Assembly: GCA_965230615.1 (NCBI GenBank) | Contig: OZ246012.1 | Span: 434,001 to 498,000, forward strand | Direction: 5' to 3' | From: G965230615 sp965230615 | GTDB taxonomy: Bacteria > Pseudomonadota > Gammaproteobacteria > HTCC5015 | DNA length: 64,000 nt | Shown here: positions 7,742-15,462 of the stretch, in pieces | How the letters are laid out: every line of letters starts with the position of its first letter | How positions within the stretch are numbered: position 1 is the first letter of the stretch | Program-made: the position numbers and the translations under genes | Notes under the pieces: model-generated | Databases searched by the model: none | Told to the model about the DNA's origin: nothing | Seen by the model: only the letters and a program-made list of their open reading frames with translations

Positions 7742-8773
7742 ATGGATATTTTTTCTACTCACGTGCTCAATCGTGTGGTTGAGCATTTGGATCGTCCAGC
7801 ATCCTTTTTGCTGGATACCTTCTTCGCATCAATTCAAACAGAAGACAGTGAAGAAATTCACTTTGATATTGATAAATCAAAACCCCGTCTGGTGCCTTTT
7901 GTTTCGCCTCTGGTTGAAGGCAAAGTGGTTGCCACTGAAGGGTTTGAAACGCGTAGCTTTAAACCGGCGTATGTAAAAGATAAACGTCGCTTTGATCCTA
8001 ATGCTCCGTTGAAGCGCCAAATTGGCGAAACCATTGGCGGTAATTTGAAGGCGATGGATCGTCGCGAAGCGGCATTGAATCGCTCGCTGACTAATCAGGT
8101 TGAAAACCTTACTCGCCGAGAGGAGGTTATGGCAGCTGAGGCGTTAAGAACGGGCAAGATTACTGTAACAGGCGAAGACTACCCAACGCAGGTGATCGAT
8201 TTTCAGCGTGACCCTGCTTTGACACAAGCACTAACAGGCGCGACTCGCTGGGGAGAAACCGGCGTTAAAGTACTCGATGATATTGAGGACTGGGCGGGTC
8301 TGGTACAGATTAAATCTGGTGCTGCAGCCCGAACGGTTGTCATGGACCCTCTAGCTTGGCGTGTATTCAAGGCCGATCCGAAGGTGGAGCGACTATTAGA
8401 ACTGCGCCGAGGCACATCAAACACCTTGGTCATCGATCCTATCTTACGAGGCCAGGCTAACGATAAAGCGCGATACGTTGGCTCGGTGGGTGACTTTGAT
8501 TTCTGGGTCTACAACGACTCCTATGTTGACGATGCTGGTGTAGCTCGCAATATGCTGCCTGAGTACACGGTACTGTTGGCCAGTCAGGGATTGCTCGAAG
8601 GCACACGTTGTTACGGGGTGATTCAGGATGAAAAAGCTAACTATCGCGCCAGCCGATACTTTACTAAGTCGTGGTTGGAGGAAGACCCTGCGGTACGTTG
8701 GCTCTTGATGCAATCAGCACCGTTGATTGTGCCATACCGTCCTAATGCTACCTTCTGTGCAACTGTTCGATAG
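7742..8773 (+). CDS. Major capsid protein gpE family (343 aa)
   Basis: A 343-residue HK97-fold capsid subunit, nearly the size of lambda gpE (341 aa). Typical segments are the N-terminal PASFLLDTFFASIQ with FDIDKSKPRLVPFVSP, the middle RREEVMAAEALRTGKI, and the C-terminal VGDFDFWVYNDSYVDD. An AGGATTCTTTC leader precedes the ATG. Together with gpD it should form the head shell. Confidence 0.94.
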   Translation: MDIFSTHVLNRVVEHLDRPASFLLDTFFASIQTEDSEEIHFDIDKSKPRLVPFVSPLVEGKVVATEGFETRSFKPAYVKDKRRFDPNAPLKRQIGETIGGNLKAMDRREAALNRSLTNQVENLTRREEVMAAEALRTGKITVTGEDYPTQVIDFQRDPALTQALTGATRWGETGVKVLDDIEDWAGLVQIKSGAAARTVVMDPLAWRVFKADPKVERLLELRRGTSNTLVIDPILRGQANDKARYVGSVGDFDFWVYNDSYVDDAGVARNMLPEYTVLLASQGLLEGTRCYGVIQDEKANYRASRYFTKSWLEEDPAVRWLLMQSAPLIVPYRPNATFCATVR

Positions 8774-8781
8774 GTGCCCCC

Positions 8782-9126
8782 ATGAAGATAACAACAACTG
8801 TTACGTTGCGCACCGGTGAACCCGGTGCCTATGAATTTGTTTATCCAGGGGAGTCTATCAATCTAAGTCGTGAAGAAGCTGAGACACTCATTCAGCGAGG
8901 CTTCGCGGCCGATGATAAAGCCTGCTCCACTAAGGATGAAACGGGCAAGGCGCATCATCTAGTTGATGCAATCTTAGATGCAATTGATGACCTCAAGCCT
9001 AATGATTTTGGTAAAGATGGTAAGCCAGCAGTAAAAGCGATCGAGGACATCATTGGTCAAAGCATCAGTGCTTCTGATCGCGATAAAGCGTGGGATGAAT
9101 ATCAAGCGCTGACCAACGATGAATAG
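8782..9126 (+). CDS. Hypothetical head-region protein at the gpFI position (114 aa)
   Basis: An acidic 114-residue protein with an N-terminal beta-rich part (YEFVYPGESINLSREEAETLIQRG). The C-terminal helical part (AVKAIEDIIGQ followed by SDRDKAWDEYQ) resembles small proteins found between capsid and FII genes in many prophages. In lambda this position holds gpFI, which helps packaging. Sequence likeness to FI itself is not clear, so the function is inferred from position. It overlaps the next gene by 8 bases. Confidence 0.6.
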   Translation: MKITTTVTLRTGEPGAYEFVYPGESINLSREEAETLIQRGFAADDKACSTKDETGKAHHLVDAILDAIDDLKPNDFGKDGKPAVKAIEDIIGQSISASDRDKAWDEYQALTNDE

Positions 9127-9439
9127 TCAATCTCGCTTTCGACGAGCCATTGATAGTCAATTTAATCACCTAGGCAGAGATGCCACTTATACCCAATCAA
9201 ACAGCCAGTCTCTGTCGGTAAGAGTTATTGCTCGCCGCCCCGAGCAGTTGTTTGAGTTGGGAGAGGGTCATATGCATGCCGAACAACCACAACTGGAATT
9301 TCGTGTGTCGGAAGTAAGCTCCCCCAGTCGAGGTGATGAAATTGAAATTGATGGACGGGTTTACCGAATAGAAGCCGAACCGCGATTGGATCTTCATCAA
9401 TTGGTTTGGGTGGCTCCTGCATTACCCATTTATGACTAA
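9119..9439 (+). CDS. Head-tail attachment protein gpFII-like (106 aa)
   Basis: A 106-residue protein with the beta-rich pattern of the FII (Phage_attach) family, including SSPSRGDEIEIDGRVYRIEAEP near the C-terminus. In lambda, gpFII joins the DNA-filled head to the tail. Size (lambda 117 aa) and position after the capsid genes agree. Confidence is moderate because the family diverges strongly. Confidence 0.7.
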   Translation: MNSQSRFRRAIDSQFNHLGRDATYTQSNSQSLSVRVIARRPEQLFELGEGHMHAEQPQLEFRVSEVSSPSRGDEIEIDGRVYRIEAEPRLDLHQLVWVAPALPIYD

Positions 9440-9453
9440 TCCGGGAGGCGTTT

Positions 9454-9987
9454 ATGTTGGCAGTAAATATTGTAACAACGCCAGATTTGGCGTCGTGGCA
9501 GCAAGCACTAACGGCGACCGAGCAACAGGTGAATACCGCAGCTGTGCGCGCTTTGAATAAAACCGCTCGCTGGGCAAGGTCACACCTTGCAAGTATCACG
9601 GCGAAAAAATCCAATGTAAAAGTTGGGTTGGTCAGAAACAGTTTATCTGTAGTTCGCGCCAGACCATCCAAACCATCGATTGTTGTCGGGCTGAACCAAA
9701 AGGCTGGCGTGATCAAAGCGCACAAGTTAGGAGCTGCGCGTCAGAATGCTTCTGGCATCAGAGTTGCTAAACGCCAATTTGATCATGCGTTTCTGGCTCA
9801 AATGCCAAATGGGCACCAAGGTGTATTTCGGCGGCGTTCGAAGTCTCGGCTACCCATTCAAGAGGTCCAAATTGTTATTACCGGACGATTGCGTGATGAG
9901 ATGGAATCGCTATCCGAGCGGGGCTTGATGGATAACTTTGAACGTATCTTTGAACGAGAGCTCAATTATTTATTACGGGTAGCATGA
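9454..9987 (+). CDS. Minor tail protein gpZ-like (177 aa)
   Basis: A 177-residue basic protein of the prophage minor tail protein Z family. The N-terminal half has the helix VNTAAVRALNKTARWARSHL, and the C-terminal part has QVVITGRL-like segments with a Glu/Arg-rich helix. In lambda, gpZ completes the tail so that DNA can be held and injected. The end overlaps the next start (ATGATG). GGGAGGCG precedes the ATG. Confidence 0.75.
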   Translation: MLAVNIVTTPDLASWQQALTATEQQVNTAAVRALNKTARWARSHLASITAKKSNVKVGLVRNSLSVVRARPSKPSIVVGLNQKAGVIKAHKLGAARQNASGIRVAKRQFDHAFLAQMPNGHQGVFRRRSKSRLPIQEVQIVITGRLRDEMESLSERGLMDNFERIFERELNYLLRVA

Positions 9988-10490
9988 TGGATAAGGTTAA
10001 AACGCTATTCGATGCACTACAGGAAGGCTTTGCTGACATAGCAGGCGTTACTCACTGCAGTGCGTTTCCAAAAAGACGTGATGACATTCGACTTCCGGCC
10101 GTGTTGATTGACCTTGTAGAAATTGAGCCCGGCCGAGACCCTGGTACCGGTGAACTTGCGTTAACCACTCACTGGGAAGCGCGAATACTATTTTCAGATC
10201 AGGAGCCACAATGGCATGGTTGGGCATTAGTACAGCAAGCGATGTCTTGGCTTTATAACCATCATTGGTCGGAATTAAACATTGGCCGCGCCAATATAAA
10301 ACAAGCAACGCCTGATCATTTTTCGCCTGAACTACAAGGACATTCGATCTGGCTTTTGGAGTGGACACATACTGTTCGTGTTGGTGACAACCTCTGGGAT
10401 GGCGAGGATGCGATTCCCTCAATAATCAATGTCGGTTGGGGTGATGGCTCCTACAGTGATTTAGGAGCAGCAGATGAACCTAGCATTTGA
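9984..10490 (+). CDS. Tail terminator/completion candidate (168 aa)
   Basis: A 168-residue protein in the slot after Z, where lambda has the tail terminator U and where P2-like phages have tail-completion genes. LPAVLIDLVEIEPGRDPGTGELAL followed by WEARILFSD resembles the beta-sheet of tail-terminator folds. The C-terminus is acidic and Asp/Gly/Trp-rich. The role is inferred from position and general pattern only. It overlaps the gpV gene by 17 bases. Confidence 0.5.
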   Translation: MMDKVKTLFDALQEGFADIAGVTHCSAFPKRRDDIRLPAVLIDLVEIEPGRDPGTGELALTTHWEARILFSDQEPQWHGWALVQQAMSWLYNHHWSELNIGRANIKQATPDHFSPELQGHSIWLLEWTHTVRVGDNLWDGEDAIPSIINVGWGDGSYSDLGAADEPSI

Positions 10491-11055
10491 GGTTGCTGAG
10501 CTACATCGCCGAATTGCAAACATGGTGTTACTAGCAAGGGTTATCGAGGTGGACTATAGCGGCTCAATCCCTAAGGCGAAGGTAGTTGTGGGTGAGATCA
10601 CTAGCGCATGGTTGCCCATGATGGTGAACCGAGCAGGGAATGATCGAAGCTGGTGGCCGCTGGAAATGAGTGAGCAAGTTGTTGTGTTATCGCCCAGCGG
10701 TGAACTAACGCAAGGCGTGGTTCTTGGATCGATCAATCAGCAAAGCATACCGGCTAACGGTAATTCTGCAGATCATCATCGAATAACTTACAGCGATGGT
10801 GCGATGATCGAATACGATCGTAAAGCACACCATTTGAAAGCGGTGTTACCCAGTGGCGCAAGCACCCAATTAATTTCAGAGGGCGGTGTGGAAATTGTTG
10901 GTGATGTTTTGGTGAAGGGGAATATTACTGCTACTCAAGATATCAAAGACCATACTCGCTCAATGCAGGCAGACCGGGATATCTATAACGCACATACTCA
11001 TAGCGGTATTAAATCTGGTCCCGGCTCAACAGCACCACCCAACCAATCACAGTAA
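10474..11055 (+). CDS. Baseplate spike assembly protein gpV (P2 type, 193 aa)
   Basis: A 193-residue P2 gpV-like protein, the trimeric membrane-piercing spike at the tail tip. The OB-fold part begins at LARVIEVDYSGSIPKAKVVVG. The C-terminal beta-helix has repeats (GGVEIVGDVLVKGNITATQD), and the end motif is HTHSGIKSGPGST, where the H-x-H pair is the known iron-binding tip signature in P2 spike proteins. Length and order before W, J and I match P2. Confidence 0.9.
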   Translation: MNLAFEVAELHRRIANMVLLARVIEVDYSGSIPKAKVVVGEITSAWLPMMVNRAGNDRSWWPLEMSEQVVVLSPSGELTQGVVLGSINQQSIPANGNSADHHRITYSDGAMIEYDRKAHHLKAVLPSGASTQLISEGGVEIVGDVLVKGNITATQDIKDHTRSMQADRDIYNAHTHSGIKSGPGSTAPPNQSQ

Positions 11056-11060
11056 ATCTT

Positions 11061-11396
11061 ATGAATGGCATGAATCGAACCACTGGGCACACACTGTCTG
11101 GTGTAGATCACTTACGCCAGTCGATTGTGGATATCTTAACGACGCCGATTGGTTCAAGAGTTATGCGTCGTGACTATGGCTCACGTTTGTATGACTTAGT
11201 TGACGCACCTGTTAATAGAGCACTCCTTGTAGAGATTTACTCTGCAGTCGCTGAATCTTTGCTGCGATGGGAGCCACGCTTTGAACTTACTCGGGTGCAG
11301 GTCGAATCGATATCGCCGGGCAAAATACAGCTGGCCGTTGAAGGAAACTACCTTCCTGAGAATCAGAAAATGCGCTTGGAGGGGCTGATGTTATGA
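11061..11396 (+). CDS. Baseplate wedge protein gpW (gp25 family, 111 aa)
   Basis: A 111-residue gp25-like lysozyme-fold baseplate protein. Family hallmarks are DHLRQSIVDILTTPIGSRVMRRDYGSRLYDLVD near the N-terminus and a beta-rich end. It nucleates sheath polymerisation in contractile tails. Size (P2 gpW 115 aa) and position between V and J agree. Confidence 0.92.
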   Translation: MNGMNRTTGHTLSGVDHLRQSIVDILTTPIGSRVMRRDYGSRLYDLVDAPVNRALLVEIYSAVAESLLRWEPRFELTRVQVESISPGKIQLAVEGNYLPENQKMRLEGLML

Positions 11397-11442
11397 CGTA
11401 TAGGACATACAAATTTCGCGGGAGCCATGGAGGGCAAGAGCG

Positions 11443-12339
11443 ATGAGTGGATTCAGTGCGATTGATTTAGCAGAGCTTGCATCGCCAGACATTATTGAGC
11501 CATTAAGCTTTGAGCAAATTCTGCAAGAGATGCTAGATGACTTAATCAGCCGAGACGCTTCTTTTAACGCATTTTTAGAAAGTGATCCCGTTTACAAAAT
11601 ATTAGAAGTGGCTGCATACAGAGAGATGCTGATCAGAGCGAGAATTAACGACTCTGCTCATGGTGTCATGCTGGCCTATGCAATCGGCTCGGACCTCGAC
11701 AACTTAGCGGCTTTTTTCGGAGTGACACGCCAATTGATCAGTCCAGGCGATCCAGATGCGATACCGCCGGTTAAGCCGACTTATGAGAGCGATGACCGAC
11801 TTCGAAAACGTGTCCAACTCAGTTTAGAAGGACATAGTACGGCTGGTCCAATAGGCAGTTATGTTTACCATGCTCTTGCGGCAAGCCCCCAGGTTAAAGA
11901 TGTGGATGTCGACAGTCCATCTCCCGGAAAGGTCGATGTCACAGTGCTGTCCACGCAAGGCAAAGGCGTGCCCTCAAGTGCGCTCCTGGATGAGGTTTTT
12001 CAGACTTTAAACGCTGACGAAGTTCGGCCTTTGACAGACGAGCTAACAGTCAAAGCCTGCCGAATCATAAACTATGACGTGCATGCAAAACTGTATTTAT
12101 ACGAAGGCCCCGATGCAGAAGTCGTGAAAGAAACCTCGGTGAATGCAGTGAATGATTATGTTCGCAACCATCACCTGCTCGGTAACGATATCACTTTATC
12201 TGGGCTATACGCTGCATTGCATCAGCCAGGTGTACAGCGTGTTGAACTCATCACGCCGACACACAGTATTCAGGTGGCCAATCAAGAGGCGGCTTGGTGT
12301 CAATCGGTTGAAGTGACACTAGGGGGCGTGGATGAATGA
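11443..12339 (+). CDS. Baseplate protein gpJ (298 aa)
   Basis: A 298-residue member of the baseplate J family (P2 gpJ 302 aa). Visible segments are the N-terminal AYREMLIRARINDSAHGVMLAYA, the central DDRLRKRVQLSLEGHSTAGP, and VDVDSPSPGKVDVTVLS. It forms the wedge that links the tail hub to the fibres. GGAGGGCAAGAGCG precedes the ATG. It overlaps the gpI gene by 8 bases. Confidence 0.93.
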   Translation: MSGFSAIDLAELASPDIIEPLSFEQILQEMLDDLISRDASFNAFLESDPVYKILEVAAYREMLIRARINDSAHGVMLAYAIGSDLDNLAAFFGVTRQLISPGDPDAIPPVKPTYESDDRLRKRVQLSLEGHSTAGPIGSYVYHALAASPQVKDVDVDSPSPGKVDVTVLSTQGKGVPSSALLDEVFQTLNADEVRPLTDELTVKACRIINYDVHAKLYLYEGPDAEVVKETSVNAVNDYVRNHHLLGNDITLSGLYAALHQPGVQRVELITPTHSIQVANQEAAWCQSVEVTLGGVDE

Positions 12340-12967
12340 GTCTTTATTGCCCTTCAATGCAACGCAAACTGAGCGAAATCTTTCGCTGGTAATACAGCGA
12401 AGCAGCAATTTGCCAGTCAATATAAACCATTTATGGGATCCGTTTCGCTGCCCTGAAAACTTATTGCCTTGGCTGGCATGGTCGTTGTCCGTCGACAATT
12501 GGAATAGCGCATGGCCAACGTCTGTTAAGCGGCAGCAAATCGCCAACAGTATCGAAATTCATCGCCGCAAAGGCACTGTATCAGCGGTGAAAAAAGCGAT
12601 GGCCGTGTTCGGTGTTCAAGTTGAGTTAAGCGAATGGTTCGAGACAAAAAGCACACCGCATACTTTTTCGGTGATGGCTTGGGCTGGTGACAACTTTCGG
12701 GATGATCACGAACCAGTGTTGACCGAAGCCTATTACGATGCATTAAAGCGAGCCATTGATTACTCCAAGCCGGTCCGAAGTCACTACGATTTTAAAGTCG
12801 GTGTTTTGTTCGGTGGCGATTTTGGTATTGGCGTAGTTCAACAATCCCTCGCAATAAAACGGGTAGATGGCGAGTTCATTTACCTTGGAGCCGGACTAGA
12901 TGGTGACCTCAATATTGGAGGCATTAATCAAGGCCATTCGGTTACTAGAATGAGTATGGAGCTGTAA
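12332..12967 (+). CDS. Tail protein gpI (211 aa)
   Basis: A 211-residue P2 gpI-family protein. The signature NLPVNINHLWDPFRCPENLLPWLAWSLSVD near the N-terminus is typical, followed by HRRKGTVSAVKKAMAVFG. It connects the baseplate wedge to the fibre. The stop TAA shares its last base with the fibre ATG (TAATG). Confidence 0.9.
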   Translation: MNESLLPFNATQTERNLSLVIQRSSNLPVNINHLWDPFRCPENLLPWLAWSLSVDNWNSAWPTSVKRQQIANSIEIHRRKGTVSAVKKAMAVFGVQVELSEWFETKSTPHTFSVMAWAGDNFRDDHEPVLTEAYYDALKRAIDYSKPVRSHYDFKVGVLFGGDFGIGVVQQSLAIKRVDGEFIYLGAGLDGDLNIGGINQGHSVTRMSMEL

Positions 12968-13935
12968 TGAGTTCAGCATTTAAACCCGTTATTACACAAG
13001 CAGGCATCACAGCCGTGTTTAACGCGACAAACTCGGGGCTCGAAGCCAACATCGTATCGGTTGCTTTGGGTGATCTGGGTTGGGAACCGTCTGCGAGTGC
13101 GACAAAGTTAAAGCGGGAAAAACGCCGTGTTCCTGTTGGCAACGGTGATCAGATATCACCTAACCAAATCCACATAACGGCGATTGAGGATGGTACTCAA
13201 GCTGGATATTGGGTGCGAGAAGTTGGCTTCTACCTGGAAGATGGAACGCTATTGGCGATTTGGAGTCATCCGACTCAACCGCTTGCGTATAAGGCGCCGG
13301 GTGTCGATTTACTATTGGCCTTTGATATTGTGCTAAGCGCGTTACCAGCCAACAGTATTAATGTGATCGGTAATGGAACGGTAAACCTTGCACCGGCTAC
13401 CACGACAAAGCTGGGCGTGGTTCGATTTTCAACGGACAGTGAAGCAACCGCTGGTAGCATCAATAACGAAGTGATCACACCACGCGGTGTGCGGCTACAT
13501 GGAGACGCTCGGTATGCTCGAAAATCTCACCGGCATCCTTGGAGTGAGATCGATGGTAAACCGACAGCTTTTCCACCTTCATCACACCGGCATACCTGGT
13601 CTCAGATTGATAGCAAGCCGAAGACCTATCCACCCTCGTCGCATAATCATGACGACCGCTATTTGCGTTTAGTTAATGCACCCAGAGCAGTCTATGTCGA
13701 TGTGAGGTCTACGGGGAATACCTCAACCGCCAGTACGGCGCTCAATTGGGCATTGGCAATTCATCCCAGCAGTGGTTTTAGAGATAACGACCATATTCAG
13801 GTTCGCTATAAAAATCGCTATGTGCGAGGTACAGGAAATGGCAGTGCCTGGTGGACCGATGAATACACAACCACATTTGTTAGAGCAGGCGCATGGCGAG
13901 CGATTGCCACAAGCACTAATGGTTTTTGGGGGTAA
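12967..13935 (+). CDS. Tail fibre protein, DUF3751-type N-terminus (322 aa)
   Basis: The N-terminal ~155 residues match the tail-collar/fibre attachment domain of P2-like fibres (ALGDLGWEPS, YWVREVGFYLEDG, LLLAFDIVLSALP). Three short repeats follow with period 19 residues. Each begins with an H-x-H pair, at about residues 188, 207 and 226, with W-S-x-I-D-x-K-P in the first two. H-x-H motifs bind iron in the tip of the T4 long fibre. The C-terminal ~90 residues should be the receptor-binding part. At 322 residues the fibre is short compared with P2 H (669 aa). Confidence 0.88.
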   Translation: MSSAFKPVITQAGITAVFNATNSGLEANIVSVALGDLGWEPSASATKLKREKRRVPVGNGDQISPNQIHITAIEDGTQAGYWVREVGFYLEDGTLLAIWSHPTQPLAYKAPGVDLLLAFDIVLSALPANSINVIGNGTVNLAPATTTKLGVVRFSTDSEATAGSINNEVITPRGVRLHGDARYARKSHRHPWSEIDGKPTAFPPSSHRHTWSQIDSKPKTYPPSSHNHDDRYLRLVNAPRAVYVDVRSTGNTSTASTALNWALAIHPSSGFRDNDHIQVRYKNRYVRGTGNGSAWWTDEYTTTFVRAGAWRAIATSTNGFWG

Positions 13936-13938
13936 TAC

Positions 13939-14472
13939 ATGAACGTCATAGTCGTATTTAATAAATTCACTGACGAATACATCGGTATTACTTATGCCAC
14001 TGATGACATGAAGTTGGATGAGGCTGCCTGCTGCGATGTTCACTTCAAATATAAAACGGTCGACATGGATCCAGACACTGAGGTGTGGCAAGGCAATTTT
14101 TCCGATGGTGCCGTAGTCCCTTTAGGGCAGCAAAAAACAGTCATTACTGAAACGGAATTAGACGCCGATTGCCAGGATAAAATCTTTCGAGAGTACCGTT
14201 ACTATCATCAGCTAAATGTGGTTTATGGCGTGCTCGACAAACTTATCGAAGCTTCAACGATTGATGAATCATTGCTGAGTGAGTATCGCTCGATGCGCCA
14301 ATATATTGATTCAATTGTGTCGAATAACGAGCGATACAAACTGGCATACGCCGCTCAAGACGGATATGAGTATCGAGATAAAGCCAAGGAGCGTGAGGTA
14401 TTAAACGCCCAGCTTGAAGGTGGCTTACATGAGGTTCTGGGCCGTGAAGCGCACCCAGGAACACCGCAATGA
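13939..14472 (+). CDS. Hypothetical protein in the fibre cassette (177 aa), possible fibre accessory
   Basis: A 177-residue acidic protein. The N-terminal ~75 residues are beta-rich and resemble the start of fibre-linked proteins (MNVIVVFNKFTDEYIGITYA). The rest is helical (YYHQLNVVYGVLDKLIE), ending in a Glu-rich tail. Tail-fibre assembly proteins usually occupy this place, but the sequence does not carry a clear motif of that family. It overlaps the next gene by 4 bases. Confidence 0.5.
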   Translation: MNVIVVFNKFTDEYIGITYATDDMKLDEAACCDVHFKYKTVDMDPDTEVWQGNFSDGAVVPLGQQKTVITETELDADCQDKIFREYRYYHQLNVVYGVLDKLIEASTIDESLLSEYRSMRQYIDSIVSNNERYKLAYAAQDGYEYRDKAKEREVLNAQLEGGLHEVLGREAHPGTPQ

Positions 14473-14954
14473 TTTCTCGATGTCAGCACCTCGAGTCAAA
14501 TGTGGCAGCTAACATCAGGGCTCAATTAAGCGCGCTTGATACCGCCTATTGGCGTGATCGCCGAAGCCATAAACCGAATGTTGGCCTTAGTGGAGAGGTT
14601 GGTCACTACTTCTCTTGTGGCCGTGAATCTGTCCCTCAGGAAATACGTCAGTTAATTGATGACATTGCGCCCAACTTCTTTGGCTATTACTTGGAAGACT
14701 GGGTTGTAAACAAAACACCTATGCAAGGCGGTATGCCTCCGCACATCGATAATGAAGGGTATTTGGCGGTTGCATTGTTGTGCTTACAGTCGGGCAGTGG
14801 TTGCTTTGAGTGGTATCACGAGAATGACTTTAGTAAGCCAGAACAGATCCCTGATGAAGCTGGGCAAGTTATTCGCTTTGATCAGGTCGACTTAATCCAC
14901 GCAGTGCCTCCAGCGCATTCCGAACGATACGTCATCGTCTTTCTTTACAGGTAA
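14469..14954 (+). CDS. 2OG-Fe(II) oxygenase-like protein (161 aa)
   Basis: The protein carries the double-stranded beta-helix ligand set of 2-oxoglutarate/iron(II) oxygenases: H92-x-D94 in PPHIDNEG, a distal H144 in LIHAVPP, and R153 nine residues later in SERYVIVF. These would bind iron and 2-oxoglutarate. The length is short but fits a minimal core. It lies between fibre and sheath genes and is coupled to its upstream neighbour by an ATGA overlap, so expression with the structural genes is likely. The substrate is unknown; fibre side chains, host surface molecules or DNA bases are possible. Assignment rests on motif reading only. Confidence 0.65.
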   Translation: MISRCQHLESNVAANIRAQLSALDTAYWRDRRSHKPNVGLSGEVGHYFSCGRESVPQEIRQLIDDIAPNFFGYYLEDWVVNKTPMQGGMPPHIDNEGYLAVALLCLQSGSGCFEWYHENDFSKPEQIPDEAGQVIRFDQVDLIHAVPPAHSERYVIVFLYR

Positions 14955-14958
14955 ACCC

Positions 14959-15462
14959 ATGCATCAAACATTCACATCACTGCTCAGTCATGAGCAGTGC
15001 GGACAGCTATTGTCTGCAGCTCAGGAAAACGTCGGTTTATTTAAAGCAAGCCAAGGCGTATTACGGCGAATGGGAGCCAGCGGCAATGAAGTGCTTTCCG
15101 AATACCAGTTTCTCAAATACTGGCACATGCCGGATTCACTTAAATCTATGGTGGATGCTTCGCTTCCAGCCGAGCTTCGAAAAAATGCCAATGAAGCCTG
15201 GCTACTCCACTTTCCCAAAGGGGGGCAATTGGATCGCTATCAAGCAGCCAAACCGCTATTTAACTGCCTATCCATACCGCTTAACGATGGCGGTGTATTT
15301 GAATTGTGGGATTCAGGCAAAGCCGAAGCGCTAACCAACAAGGCCGGAGATGCTTACTTCTTTTCTTTGGCCAACGAACATCAAGTACCTATCACTCAGC
15401 AAGATGACTGGTACCTATGTTTCCTGTTTTTACATCATATTGAGGTGAAGCCAAATGCCTGA
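14959..15462 (+). CDS. Degenerate 2OG-Fe(II) oxygenase-like paralogue (167 aa)
   Basis: This protein can be aligned with its upstream neighbour over the core: GGQLDRYQ against GGMPPHID, CLSIPLNDGGVFELW against ALLCLQSGSGCFEWY, and NKAGDAYFFSLANEHQVP against DEAGQVIRFDQVDLIHAVP. The distal histidine (H141) remains. The H-x-D pair and the 2-oxoglutarate arginine are replaced, by R/Q and Asp in my alignment. It therefore looks like a pseudo-enzyme or partner subunit. It overlaps the sheath gene by 8 bases. The relation is read by eye and needs a profile search. Confidence 0.5.
   Translation: MHQTFTSLLSHEQCGQLLSAAQENVGLFKASQGVLRRMGASGNEVLSEYQFLKYWHMPDSLKSMVDASLPAELRKNANEAWLLHFPKGGQLDRYQAAKPLFNCLSIPLNDGGVFELWDSGKAEALTNKAGDAYFFSLANEHQVPITQQDDWYLCFLFLHHIEVKPNA

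Noticed and set aside
14959..15462. Calling the second oxygenase-like protein an active 2OG enzyme
   Set aside because: The H-x-D pair and the 2-oxoglutarate arginine cannot be found in the aligned positions.
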